This document shows positions 24,280-35,812 of a stretch of DNA of 64,000 nt, in pieces. The stretch covers positions 147,608 to 211,607 of the forward strand of contig CDMY01000929.1 of assembly GCA_001179505.1 (NCBI GenBank). Reading direction: 5' to 3'. Made by a program: the position numbers and the translations under genes. The stretch comes from Vitrella brassicaformis. Taxonomy: Eukaryota; Sar; Vitrellaceae. The stretch's first letter is position 1; the number at the start of each line of letters is the position of its first letter. Below the pieces are notes generated by a model, which was given only the letters and a program-made list of their open reading frames with translations, searched no databases and was not told the DNA's origin.

Positions 24280-26379
24280 TCAGCTGCTTGCATCAAGATA
24301 GGACGGCGCGTCGAAAAGCCTGTCATAGCTGAATTTGTCAGCCTTGCTCTGCACACCCGGGGCCCTTTCAGCGGCTCCCGACACGTCAAAGCCCTCTGTG
24401 GCCGATAGCACTGGCGCGCTCCCTCTCTCTGCGGGGCGGGCATCCTCCCCCAGGGAGATATTCTCTTGCTGGCCGGGGCCGAGGAACTCTCCTGGCCTGC
24501 AAGTGCCTGCTCGGCGAACAAGGGCTGTGTATCGGTCGTCACGTCCTCTGCTGCCCTGTCCTTGTCAACACTCTCTGGTGCCTTTCTGGGATTCTCGCCG
24601 CGCATCGTGGTCGACGGCAGATGCACGCTGCCTGAGAGCTCATGTGTGTCTGATGAGTTGTTGAGAAAGCTCAGGCCGCCGCCGAAATCCGTCGACGCAT
24701 TGCTGGAGAGGATGCTGCCGAGGTCATCCACTGTGCCGTGAGCCATGCGGCCCCGCAAAGGAACCGAATCAAGGCCAATTGGGGAGTGGACGGCAAAGGA
24801 TGGCTTGATGTCTCGGTGGCTCGTCAAGTGGGGAATGGGCAGCGAGAAATTGGCCGAGTGGATGCCGAATGAGGATGAGAAATTGGAGGAGCAGTTGCTG
24901 TCGAAGAGGGGGTGCGGGTGGTAGGGGTGGTACGCCGGGTGTGTGGCGGTGTGGTGGACGTGGTGCATCTTGAAGGCCGATGGCGGCTGAGGGATGAACT
25001 CGGGCAGGGAGCCGTTGGTCGGATGCACTCTGGCGCCGTCGAAGCCCTCGCTGGGCCGCAGGTAGGCCCCGAAGTCCCGCTTGGAGATTGCATTCTTGCC
25101 CTGATGATGATAACAAGATCAAGGGGCCATGTCTTTTGGCTATCTAGCAGGCAGTGTGCTGTGGATGCTCACCCCAGACATGAGGTACTCCCAGGCGAGC
25201 TCTGCGCGGTTGCTTGACTTGTCTTTGTTGTTGTAAACATCGAGCTTCCTGAAGTACTCCATGAACAGCTGCAGCCAGAAACATAAGTATGAGCTCTGGA
25301 CACGTGCTGTGAGTGGAGAGTGCTTACGTCCCGTGTCAGCTCTCTGTCAGGGCGGAGGCCGTGAAGCACCTGCACAACCACAATACGCAGAAGAGTGCGT
25401 GCCGTGTGTGTGCATGTGTGTCATGTCACCGACTTTGGGTGCGAGTTTGGTTGTGGGCTCGGGTTCTTTGATGACGCCGTCATAGTCCTTGAGCTCAGGC
25501 GGGGGCTGGTTGAGGATGATGGTCCAGATGAAGGTGTCCATAGGAAGGCTCTCCATGTACTTGGTGAACTTGCTCATCGTGCAGCCTGAATGCAGAGACA
25601 TCAAATGCATCCATCTCGTTTGCCCATCCCATTCGTGTGTCCCCCCTGCCGACCGCATATGTGCCCCTGCTCTTGAAAACACATGCCAAACTTGTCCCGG
25701 GTCATCTCGTTGGGCTGTATCCATACAAAGGAGGCAGGCCACCCGTTCCGATGCCTCTGTGTCTCTGCTTGGCTTGCATTGCCCCCATTACTGACCGCAA
25801 TGAAGAGCCCCTGCAGGGCATCGAGGCGAGTGGGGCATTTATCCGACAAGGCCAGCAGCGCCTCAGCAAGGCACTGCACAAAGCCAACCAGAAAGAGGAT
25901 GGAGACCCCTCTTTGTTTTGGGACCTATACCTTCTTGTGTACGACGTGGCTTTCCCGTCTTCTGGCTGCGTGGTACAGCAGCTCCCACCGCGGGCGGCTC
26001 TCGAGGGTCACCTTGAGCTCATCCCATGCAGAGGGGTCCCGCTGCCCCTCAATCGACGCTGACTTCTCCGTCACAAACGAGAACGGATTGTCTCCATCTG
26101 CAGACGACAGCCAGAATAGGATATCCGTACAGTTGGCAGGTGCACCGTGCAACGCACATGCTGCCCACCTTTGCTGTTCAGGATGCGTCGGCCGCCCTTG
26201 ATTGCGATGAGCTTTGTGAGGTTGCCGGCCTTGATGGGCACGTCGAGCCGCAGCCGCAGCGCCTTTGTCTTCTTGGTGAGTGCTCCAGCTGGGTCTGCAA
26301 TAGTGTCGAGGCGGGAGAAGGCTCGCAGGGAGCCCTCAGTGAGTCTCAAGGCAAAGAGGAGAAGGAATACAGGATGCAT
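24280..26379 (-). CDS. Unrecognised secretory-type protein with Asn/Ser/His-rich C-terminal half
   Basis: Exons 26169-26379, 25931-26097, 25796-25873, 25654-25756, 25434-25585, 25328-25369, 25173-25268 and 25100 downward join in frame. The start MHPVFLLLFALRLTEGSLRA is a good signal peptide. The middle is helical (MSKFTKYMESLPMDTFIWTI; LFMEYFRKLDVYNNKDKSS). The last exon is low-complexity (His-rich, then NCSSNFSSSFGIHSANFS). The frame I favour ends near 24280 (KADKFSYDRLFDAPSYLDAS), which needs one further small intron near 24490-24560. Without it the open frame runs to 24129 with poor composition. I do not recognise the family. Its neighbours 26793-28696 and 29004-29829 also start with signal-like segments, so these may be secreted or endomembrane/plastid-routed proteins. 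Confidence 0.6.
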
Positions 26380-26792
26380 CGTGGCGGAAAAGGGATGGCA
26401 GAGGATCGGGAGGCGAGGGGAGGAATGGCAGGCTTGGAATGTCCCGCGGCAAGTTGAGCAGCTTTCAGGATCTGCCGCCCCAATCACAACAGATGGAGTG
26501 GATGAAAGGAAAACGGATGGCGACCGTGACGGACAGACACCCCAGTCTCTGGTGGGGGCCGCCCCCATCCCGTCTGCATGCAATCGCAAGGACCGTATTC
26601 CAGGCAGTGCTGTACAAGCAGGCAGCTGCTGCTGATCGGCCAGTGCGGAATCCACGCCATTCAGATTCGTGACATCAGCTAATCCCTCAACCTGTCCCGC
26701 CCAGCCGGTGAGGTTCATCCCCTCCATTCCATCGATTCATCCCATTTCAGCTGCATCATCGGCTCCCCCCCTGTCTTTTCTGAGCCAATAGT
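26380..26792. promoter_or_regulatory. Divergent spacer between two signal-peptide genes
   Basis: 413 bp between two divergent starts. No exon, repeat or AGCTCGCA motif was recognised. Confidence 0.35.
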
Positions 26793-28696
26793 ATGGTACC
26801 GAAAGCTGCCATCTGCCTTTTGGTCAGTGCCGTCTGGGCCCTTCACGTTTGTCCCGCTGTCGCCAGCCTCGAGGATGGCTCTGTGTCTCCTCCCGGGGCT
26901 CACCAACACAGAGGCCCAGCAGGTGGAGTCAAGTCCAGATGTGCTCTCTCTCAGCGCATGTGCAGTGTCTTTTGTCCTGTGCAGAAATCAATAAGGACAA
27001 GGGCGACGAGCACATTCCTCATGCCGTCACGCTTCACGAGCGAGAGGCAACACAGACGCTGAATCACACCCGTAAAGCGGCTGAAATGATACAGCAGACT
27101 CACGGTAGGTACGCGCGTATGCCACATTGAGTCGGCGAATATATCCGTACGCGCCTTCAGCGTCTAAGCATGAGTCTGAGGCGACCGCCCCCCATCCCGC
27201 AGCCATGAAGGTCGACGTCGACATCCTCACGGAAACATCCGGTGGCCCCCTCACACAGGAGCGCGTGCAGGCCGCCTTCTGTGTTTCAACCCCAGCAGCG
27301 GCAGGGCCAACTGGATCGAGCTGCTCACGCGGCTGCGTGCACTTCCACGCACGCTGGTCTTGTTCCACACGTTGAGGCCCTGGGGATGCAGATACGCGGA
27401 TCAATCGATCGACAAAGTGGTAATGCAATGGAGTCAGTGGAGGAGACCGATCCTGTGTGGGTGGGTACCTTGGTGTGTCTAGGACCTGTATGAGTTGCTC
27501 CGGGCATTCTTCCAGACGTGCGAATGGCAGGCCAACATCCTCCAGGGGCTGCTCATGGCCGGGGTACAGACACATTGATGACTCACAAGGGCGCATGTTC
27601 CAAATCTCTGTGTTTTGGCAGAAGAAGAATGTGGAGAACTGCCCCTGCAAGGAGACACGGTCTGACGACGACCATTTGCGAGACATGAGCTGGCCCGACT
27701 ACAAGGCCTGCTGGGAGTCAGACAAGGCATCCAAATGCAGTACAGACCCAATGAAGAAAGCCTGCGTCCGCCGTGTCTCACTGTCTGTTGGTGCAGGTTG
27801 TGTGATGCAGGAGGTGGAGACGGAGCTGAAGCGCATCCCCGAGGCGACTTTCTTCTACAAGTGCATCACTCTGCAGCCCAAGGAGAGCATCCTCTGGTCA
27901 ATCGCCAACATACAGGATGAGATCCTCGAAGGCATCGACCACCTTACAGAGCACGGCGGAGCGTCGGCCTTCATCGACATGGGAGAGCATGTCAACGCCA
28001 GCAGCCTTGATACACACATCACGGACCTGCAAAGTATGGTACGGCGATTTGGTAACTAACGGAAACGCAGTGGGTGGCTAAATGTATTGTCTGCTTGTGT
28101 GCGGCAGACCAACGACACGGAGTTCATGTCGCTGCTGCAAGAGGCCGAGGGCAATCCAGACAACCAACACATCACCGTTCCAAAATACATCAGCAAAGCG
28201 GTGAACAGATCGAACCCACCGATTGTGTCTCCCTCCGACCCTGTTTGGCTGGCCGCGATAATGCAGGCCTTCTTCAGCTTCTTCATGAAGCTGATGCCCT
28301 ACCTGCCCACAGAGCACCCCGGCCACACAGAGGGCGGCGGCGAACACGAACAGTATCAGCACGAGAGCGCCGGCCCCGGTGGGAAGAAGGGCAAGTGCGA
28401 GAGATCGCCCAACGTGTTGGTGGACCACCTTGAGGGCCACGAGAGGGGACGCATGATCGTCTGGCGGCTGGCCCAGAAGGAGTTCGTCTACGATGCCTGG
28501 GTTTACCTCATGGCTGGGGTGCGCCATACGCACGCACACACACACGAAGGCACACACACAGTGCACACGACGATGAAGCATGTGCGTGTTGTGAGCGCAG
28601 GGTCGCGAGGGTCTTGGCCCCGCCATGTTTTCTAAGGCGCTGACGTACCGCCATCAGGTGCTGCACTCACAGGAGCTCAAAACAGGCGCGTGCTGA
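26793..28696 (+). CDS. Unrecognised secretory-type protein
   Basis: ATG 26793 opens with a clear signal peptide (AAICLLVSAVWALHVCPAVAS). Supported exons are 26793-26922, 26985-27104, ~27162-27250 (extent uncertain), ~27482-27560, ~27623-27737, ~27798-28036 and ~28109-28520, with a last exon from about 28602 that ends GAC with TGA at about 28694-28696. The mature part has a cysteine pair region (ENCPCKETRSDDDHLR; DKASKCSCVMQEVETELKR), an amphipathic region and a hydrophobic patch (AIMQAFFSFFMKLMPYL). The segment 27250-27420 is unresolved: the readable frame NWIELLTRLRALPRTLVLFH is not in phase with a simple exon join. Family unknown. It diverges from the minus-strand secretory-type gene at 24280-26379. 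Confidence 0.55.
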
Positions 28697-29003
28697 GCTG
28701 GCGGCCTGGCGCACCGGAAGAAGGAGACAGACAGGCAGAGAGAATGTGCCCTACGTAAGGACTACAATACATTCATGAATGACACTCAGACTTGATTTGT
28801 CATGGCACACCAAGTCATGAAGCCACCACCATGTCTGTCCACTGGGCTCGGTGCCATTCTTCAAGGCATGTACTCATTATTCTACAGACAGACAGGGCCA
28901 TGCACTCACTCATTTGTCAGTCGGCAGCAGGCTAGACTGACACGATTAGGTCGGTCAGAAGACCTTGATACAGGCCTACAAAGCCCTCAAACATCTCTCT
29001 GCC
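28697..29003. other. Convergent spacer
   Basis: 307 bp between two 3' ends. No gene or repeat seen. Confidence 0.4.
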
Positions 29004-29829
29004 TCAATAGACCAATACAATCAGCTTCCAATTCCGCAAGTATCTCCAAAGGTCAATGTTCTTGTTCTCCGTGGAAGTGAATCCGTCGGCTTGGCTGCCA
29101 TCGACGAACAGCACACCAACCGCCTTATCGCACCCGATCAGAGCAGCATTCAGCTTGCCAATGGCTGCCACTTGACCTGTCTTTTCCACTTCGTCTGTCA
29201 TGGCGCTCCAGCTCACTTTGACGCCAACCAGCTGGTGCTTCTTGTTTCTTGATGGGCGGAATGGCAGTTCCCTGCTGACAAATGACTGGACGGTCCCATT
29301 GGAGTCCACATAAGGTCGGTGGGGGTAGGCTTGGAAGAGCTGCGTCACGTTGCCCCACGCATCGGCGGCTCCCTCCATGACGATGTCGACACCCATGTCG
29401 CGGGACCTGGTGGTGCGCGTCTTGTTCTCCTTCATATAGTCGACTAGAAGCCCTATCAGCTTGATTCCCGTCTCGACCAGCTCCACTTTGTTGAGAAACT
29501 TAGAGTCCACGTTCAAATAACCCGCCTCAAGCAGCCGCTTTTCGATGGTGCTTTCCTGCTGCCCGTCAGGAGTGGTCAGGTGGCCTCGAGCCGCTGTCTG
29601 TCCCAAGGGCCTGACTGCCACATTGGCCTGCATGGACATCCATACAACATATACACCATAGCTTGAGGGAACAACGGCCCGTCTTGTCTCCCAGAGGCGG
29701 ACGGGCTCTCGTCTCTGATGCTGGGATTACCTGTGTGGCTGTCAGTGGGACCACTGGTGGACAGAAACCACTGCCAAAGGGCGGCACGGTCATCAGGAGC
29801 ACCGAAAGAGGGACAAGCTGGAAGCTCAT
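29004..29829 (-). CDS. Unrecognised protein with N-terminal signal-like segment
   Basis: Two exons, 29731-29829 and 29004-29627. The leader SFQLVPLSVLLMTVPPFGSG is signal-peptide-like and is followed by a stretch lacking acidic residues (ANVAVRPLGQTAARGHLTT). That combination, a signal peptide then a transit-peptide-like stretch, is typical of proteins routed to complex plastids, but no predictor was run. The globular part (about 190 residues) has the helix NKVELVETGIKLIGLLVDYM and ends NWKLIVLVY. I do not recognise a domain. Confidence 0.6.
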
Positions 29830-29989
29830 CTCACGACGTGAGCGATGAATGACTAGACAAAAGGATGGCAAGATCCTTCCCCAATGAGTGAGGAGTCTCC
29901 AGACGATGTCGCTGTGAGGCGAGAAAGGCAAAAACGACGGATCGCAGCTGAGCTCGCAGAGAAGATCTGATCATCAACAGCGACAGATT
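29830..29989. promoter_or_regulatory. Divergent promoter with AGCTCGCAG
   Basis: 160 bp between divergent starts. AGCTCGCAG sits at 29951-29959, about 31 nt before ATG 29990. Confidence 0.5.
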
Positions 29990-32481
29990 ATGCTGAAGCG
30001 TGCCGCATTGCGCGAGGACTCCCTCCGGTGCATCGCTCTCGTCAGCCCTCCCCCCTTCCATTCAGTGCGGCTCGCCAGACGCAATAAGGTTCTCTTCCAC
30101 GAGTTCCGCAAGCCGCCGCCCGTCGGCATGAAGTTCAGGGAGCGCCGCGTCGCGTCTGTGACCGAGAACCTCATGGATCACCCGCTTGAAAACCTGGCTG
30201 GCGAAGATCTGGCCGAGTATGCGTATCGGCTGCACAGGACGAAAGAAGCGGGAAGCGACGAGTGGGAGGGGCTGGTCGTGCGCATGACGGAGCTAGTGAA
30301 TACGCCACTGCTGAAGGCCAACCACATTGCGCAGCTGCTCAAGTTTCTGGCGAGGGAGAAGGAAAAGCTGACGGATGACTCCCTTGCGCCGCTTTATGTT
30401 GCTCTTGGGGAGAGGCTGCCTTCCTTCGGCGCACAGCCGGCCGCTCGGGCATTCATTGCTTTGTCGGGCCTTGCCGACCTGCCAGAAACAGGTAACAGGA
30501 AAACCACAGTGCGACGGCATAGTACATGCAGTGTGTGTGTTTGTTTGTTTGTTTGTCCCAGGTCATCCCCCATCCGAGAGCCCCTCCGGCAGTGTGTGGC
30601 GTCTGGTGGACACGCTGCTCGAGAGGCTTGAGGACCATTACGTGCGACTGAAGCTGTCGCCACGGTAGGCAATAAGGCAGTGCAGCAGTGCGTCCAGAGG
30701 ATGTAATGTGTTTGCTCTCTGTTCCTGATCAGTGCTGCCGCTCTGTACGCATGTGGCTGCGCCCGACTGGGGCTGCCGAGGAGCCCACATAAACAGCACA
30801 GCCAAGCACTGGTACACAGACAGACACGCTACGCTGTCCGTTTTGCATCTGGGTCGGTTTCTTCCTTCAGACCGTGTTGCGTGACCTGTTGCTGTGCCCC
30901 AAGGCAAAGCGGCTTGCGAGGATGGAGCCATCCGAGCTGCAAGACGTGGTACGGCGGGGCAAGGAAGATGGCGCTCGTTTCTTTCGCGGTGTGGCACTTG
31001 TGGGACTTGTGTGGCTGGGTGAATGTCTGGGTCGCTGGCTGGTTGGTCAGGTGTGGTGTTACGCGTTGGTGGTACCACCAGACCGAGCACTGTTCGATCA
31101 CATCGTGTGGAAGGTACTCCAGGAGGGAAAAGGCTCCTGATGTATGCGAAAAATTACACTGTTCAGATCAAAGGCAGTGAGCATCGCCTGCCGCCCCACG
31201 TGTGCATCCACTTGGTCATAGGGTGAGTTCAGCCGAGCCGAGCCGCCTCTTGCAGTCGGTGTATTTATTGTGCTTGCACTGCACGTGTGTCTGTCATTCT
31301 CATTGTCAGCCTGCGTCGAGTTGGCCGCCTCAGAGAGGCCCTCCCTGCCCTGACCACACATCTTTCGACAGGTCGGTAGATAATGCACCAATCAATGGTC
31401 AGCAAGATGCCAGTGGCATTACTGCACGGTCGTCTGGTGTTTGCCGTGTCGTCTCATTCAGTTCAGTCTTTCGAGTGGTGCAGTGCCACGGACCTGGCGC
31501 GCGCCCTCCACGCACTCATCCCCACACCAGTAACCCCTGATGGCGAACAAACACAATGATCAGCCTTTCACAGACAGTCATTCTCATTCTCTGTGTGCAG
31601 GCCGTGTCGGTGTCACTCCTCTGTCGTGTTGCGAGGGCTTTCGACGGAGAAGGACACTCGGCAGAAGCGTACGCCGCGAAGAGAGAACATGGGAACGGTT
31701 TCACGACCATCCGAACGGGCCTCTTTGTTTGTGCTCAGACTCGGTTGGGATCGCTGGCTCCATCTCCTTCTCAGAGCCGTCAAGAAGGTACGCAGCCGCG
31801 TGTTGATGGACTGTGCCGTGCCACTTTGTCTATATCTCTGTGGGCTGTACAGGGACTTGCCACCGTCACTCGCGCATCAGCTGAGCAGGTCCTGCCTGAA
31901 GACCTCTCCTCGTTTGCTGATAAAGTCGATGTGGTGAACGAGCTCCTTAATGCCCTCGCATCTGAAACGGTCAGCTTTGACGCGGCAACGGATGAGGATA
32001 GCGAGGCGCAGAGGAAGATCGAGCTTGGACAGGTCAGTCAGTCAGGCAGCACAGGCTCGCGAAAAGGTCCCTCTGTGGTCATGTGCGGTGTGTCATGCAG
32101 CTGTTGCTGAAGCACCTGTCGACGTCATGGCGGGCCAGCAGGGAAGGCGAAAACGAGCCGGAAGAAACCTTGGCCTACAGGAACGGATCCGTGAGAGCGT
32201 CGGAGACCCAGGCACCCGCCGCGTCAGCCAGAGAGGGCGAGGCCATGATCCGAATGCAGCCTTCCGAGGAGGACCCTGATGACGATCCGTGGGCCGGTGC
32301 GCTCGGCAGGCTGCTGCAGAGGAAGGCACGTGAGCAGCGGCTGGCGATACAATCGGTTGATGAGAGTGGGGGTGATGAGTGTGTCGGTGAGGGGGAGGGG
32401 TTGGCCAAGTATGAGAGGAAGGGCCGTGTGGAGGCTTATGAGGTTGTTTTTGGCCCGGAAGAGGCAGACAGGCAGGAATGA
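29990..32481 (+). CDS. Alpha-helical repeat protein, possibly organellar RNA-binding (HPR/RAP-like)
   Basis: Exons 29990-30491, 30562-30664, 30733-30811 and 30871-30948 are well supported, and the 3' part (~31850-32030 and ~32101-32481) ends at TGA 32481. The N-terminus is basic and Ser/Arg-rich (LKRAALREDSLRCIAL), compatible with a mitochondrial or plastid presequence. The body is made of repeating helix pairs such as LLKANHIAQLLKFLAREKEK, LPPHVCIHLVIG and FEWCSATDLARALHALI. That pattern resembles the heptatricopeptide/RAP class of organellar RNA-binding proteins abundant in apicomplexans and chromerids. I see no terminal RAP domain. The middle (31000-31800) contains several candidate exons (e.g. 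around 31305-31370 and 31465-31530) whose exact joins I could not settle. The C-terminus is acidic and charged. Confidence 0.6.
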
Positions 32482-33187
32482 TGGATGGGAGGGAGGTGTG
32501 CGCGGACATGAGCTCATGACTTCTTGATCTGTCTGCATTTCATGATCGTGCTCAGGAGAATCGATTTATGCAGTGAATTGCATGGAGGATTCATTGCAAT
32601 CAGTTAGCCATCACTCACACGCCCGCACACGGACATTATCCCCTGCAGAAGGCCATCGGACATACCATGTGGCAGCTTGTGTGGTCTTGTGGCTGACGTA
32701 TTCAGGTAGCTCTTGACCCCCTTGGTCTCATGGCCAGACTTTTGGCTATGAGACCAAGGGTGTCAAGGGCTATTTGAATACATCAATACGATGCCATACA
32801 CACAAGCTAGCTCTTGCCACCAAGTGTATCTATGTAGCTCATAGCTATTTCTCTACACACTTTGGATGCCACGCCTCCTGTCTCCCTGTCACCCCAGTGC
32901 AGCGTACGCTTCACAGCTGGGCACTCGACCGCACAGCAGTAAGACGTATGCCACTCGAGTGGAAGGAAGTCGGGAGGATCAAAGGCAGATATGCACCACT
33001 CAAGCGAATCCACACATCTCATAGATGGACGTACGTAGGCAGCCCGACAGCTAGGTGGGGAAAACACAGATACGTACGTGTCGATCCGTGTGGTGAGCGA
33101 CCAACCGGCCCCCTCGCTCACTGCACTGTGTGTCACCGCATCCTCCCACCAGCCACTCCGCTCGTCCATGTATCTGTCGTCCATCGA
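32482..33187. other. Convergent spacer holding a long foldback repeat
   Basis: About 700 bp between two 3' ends. Apart from the foldback at 32690-32790 I see no gene; open frames are short and lack splice context. Confidence 0.5.
32690..32790. repeat. Imperfect inverted repeat (stem about 35-38 bp)
   Basis: The left arm (about 32694-32731, core CTTGGTCTCAT) is nearly the reverse complement of the right arm (about 32747-32785, core ATGAGACCAAG), with only a few mismatches. The loop is about 15 nt. This could be a MITE-like foldback, a small-RNA hairpin or a terminator-like structure. Confidence 0.8.
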
Positions 33188-35562
33188 TCAGGCATTTCTC
33201 GGCTGCACGGCATCGCTCCCGCGAATGTGCACGTAGATGGCATCGAACGCACGCTGCAACGAGTCCTCATCCTACCACCACACAACGCCCACAGGCCGAC
33301 ACAATGCTCTTCATAACAAAACCGCCCCGCTCTGCCCTGCCCTGCCCTGCCCTGCTCTGCTCACCTTGAGTCCGAACATGTGTATCTGTCCCAGCGGGTA
33401 TATGAACATCTTCAGATTGGGCCTGTACATGCCGCCAGCTGTCGAGGGCGCCGCTGCGCCAGCGCCAACACCGGCAGCGGCAGCAGCAGCAGCAGCAGCT
33501 GCTGGTGCTTGTGCTGGCGGTGGTGGTGCGCTCGCCGCTGCGTCTTTGCCGCCCGCCACGGGCGCCTGGGATCGAGAGGGGCTCAACGGCCCCGCAGCCG
33601 AATCAGCCGCAGCCTGTGCGAATGCATTCATGGATACAAACCAAAGACAGATGGCTGGATGGCTGGATGCGTGTGTCTGTCTGAATGCGCACCTACCTGT
33701 GATGTGGTGGGCTTGGCATCGTCTCTACCTGCGGTGGTGGCGCTGGCGGCCATCCGCGAGTGGCGCACGAAGATGGTGTCCTCACTGATGGTGCGGACGT
33801 CGGCCGGGTTGGCGTGGGCCGGAGGACTTGTGGCGAAGTGCGTCTGCAGCACTATCGCCGGCAACACCTCGGGATCGAACTTCTGATGAAAGCATGAGGA
33901 CAAAACAGCACAGGAGACGGCGAGTGCGTCTGCTGCTGTTGCACGAGTGTGTGGTGTGGTGCACTCTGCGTACCACATCAGCGATTTCGATGAGGTCGAC
34001 GGGCTCGTCATCGCGCAGACGCTTTTGGTATGTGTTGGTGAGGTAGCTGTACAGCTGCTGCAGGTGGACGCACCGCTGGCCATCCGCACTCAGATCGACC
34101 TCAGCTGAGTGAGTGAGGGAAGCACACACGCATCAGAAGACAAGATCGATGGCAACGTTTGCCTGCGTATGTGCAGAAAGGTGTGTAGGTACCGATTAGG
34201 TGGAGGGCTTTGAGCGACGTCGTGTCGATCGGCACCTCGGGATGATACTGATCGCTGTACATCTCCTTGATATACCTGTGCACCCACACCCACACCCACA
34301 CACACAAAAGGCGTGCAGGCTTAGTGTGTGAATGCGCTGTGTGTGTGCTAGACTTACTCCTCGTAGGCATCGACGGCGCTCTCGGGCGTCTTGGAGACAA
34401 ACAGAGCCGATGCATTCTGATGGAACCACGAGGGCGTCTTGTCCCGGCCCAAACGAGCCACAACACGGTCGCCCTGCACTCATTCACATGTACACGTACA
34501 GTGAGTGCCACACGTCAGTCACAGCTGCGTCTGGCGGGCAGGTTAGGTGTTCGCTACCTTGGTTGATGTCTTGAAGAACGGCGCCTCGACATCCTCAAAG
34601 GGAAAGGGCCGCTCTGGGTCCACCCACGACGCGAAGTGGCCACAGATGAGATACCGCCTGATGGTCACTGCCGGGCCTTTCCTCTCCCTCTTGGCCGGGC
34701 TGCCGATGGAGACGAGACTGCCCGACCGGTCCACACGCATCCTCGGCGGCTCGCCTCCAAATGGCGGCATCATTGGGAAGGGAGGCGATGGCCACGGCTG
34801 CGTCAAGTGGGGGTACGGGGCGGCGCCGGCAGGCATGCTGGCCATCGGACGGAATATGGGATGCATGTGGTGGGGAAAGCCCGAGGGGTAGGGGGCCTGC
34901 GGTGGGGGGCCTCGGAACTGCGCACACACAAACAGATACGTAGGAGGCTTTCGACAGTGACCGTTGGGTTGACAGTCACATCACATGCCTGCCGTACTTA
35001 CCTGTTTCCTCTGCGGCGGCTGCATGCCCATCGTGCCGCCCCCAACGCCGACAGGCGACTTCTCGCGCTTGTAGGCCGACATGGCCGGAGGAGCAAATTG
35101 CCGCCCACCAGCGCCTGCAGGACCACCACCTCCAGCAGCTGCAGCAGCTGCAGCTGCAGCTGCAGCTGCAGCGGCTGAAGGGAACGGTGCTCCGGTGGAG
35201 AAGACGTTCCTACCGCCGCCGCCGGCATAGTGCTGCATCCCAGGGCCCCCTCCCTGCCAGTTTTGCAGGTTGACCGATGGGAAGGGCTGCACCCGTGCCT
35301 GTGGGTGCTGCTGCAGCCGTGGTTGCGGCTGTGTTGGCTGGCGGCCCGCCAAAGCGTTCCCCAGCGACGTCATCGGAGCTTGTGGTGGACGTGGCTGGTT
35401 GCCGCCCTGCTCGCTGGCAGCGTCTACATCCACATCGATGACGTCGGCTTCCATGGGCGGCTGGCGTGACGCGGGTGGGCCGACTGCTGAAGCAGGAGGC
35501 CTCCCGTGGAACGTGTGGCGCGAACTCATGGGCACCTCCTTCCCACTACCGCCGCTCATCAT
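33188..35562 (-). CDS. Unrecognised protein with Ala-rich low-complexity segments and a globular core
   Basis: Eight exons: 35002-35562, 34558-34917, 34358-34473, 34193-34275, 33974-34104, 33697-33882, 33365-33613 and 33188-33271. Their summed length is divisible by three, which supports the model (about 589 residues). The N-terminal 290 residues are Pro/Gln/Gly/Ala-rich, with a long Ala run from a GCA/GCT repeat at about 35137-35175. The middle looks globular (VVARLGRDKTPSWFHQNASA; LYSYLTNTYQKRLRDDEPVD). A second Ala tract (about 33475-33505) precedes the C-terminal segment MFIYPLGQIHMFGLKDEDSL. No domain was recognised. It diverges from the ubiquitin-domain gene. Confidence 0.7.
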
Positions 35563-35812
35563 CCTGAGGAAGCAACAGCGACAGATCTGCCTCTTTTCCC
35601 TTCAGCTCGCAAGCTAGGGTTCGTCGAGAAACCGCTCGTCGCAAGGGTGGTGTCTTGTTCAGGATCCAGAAGGCTCAAGATAGACTTCGCTTGTCGATAA
35701 GCAGAGACTTTTCGAGGCTTGTTTCGTCAAGCGACTGTTGGTCTCTTGTCGAGTTGAGTGCCAGCAGGAGAGCCTTTTCTCTGTCGTCATAGTCTTTGTA
35801 TCAGCGTATAAG
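35563..35812. promoter_or_regulatory. Divergent promoter with AGCTCGCAA
   Basis: 250 bp between divergent starts. AGCTCGCAA lies at 35604-35612, about 42 nt upstream of the minus-strand ATG. Confidence 0.5.
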
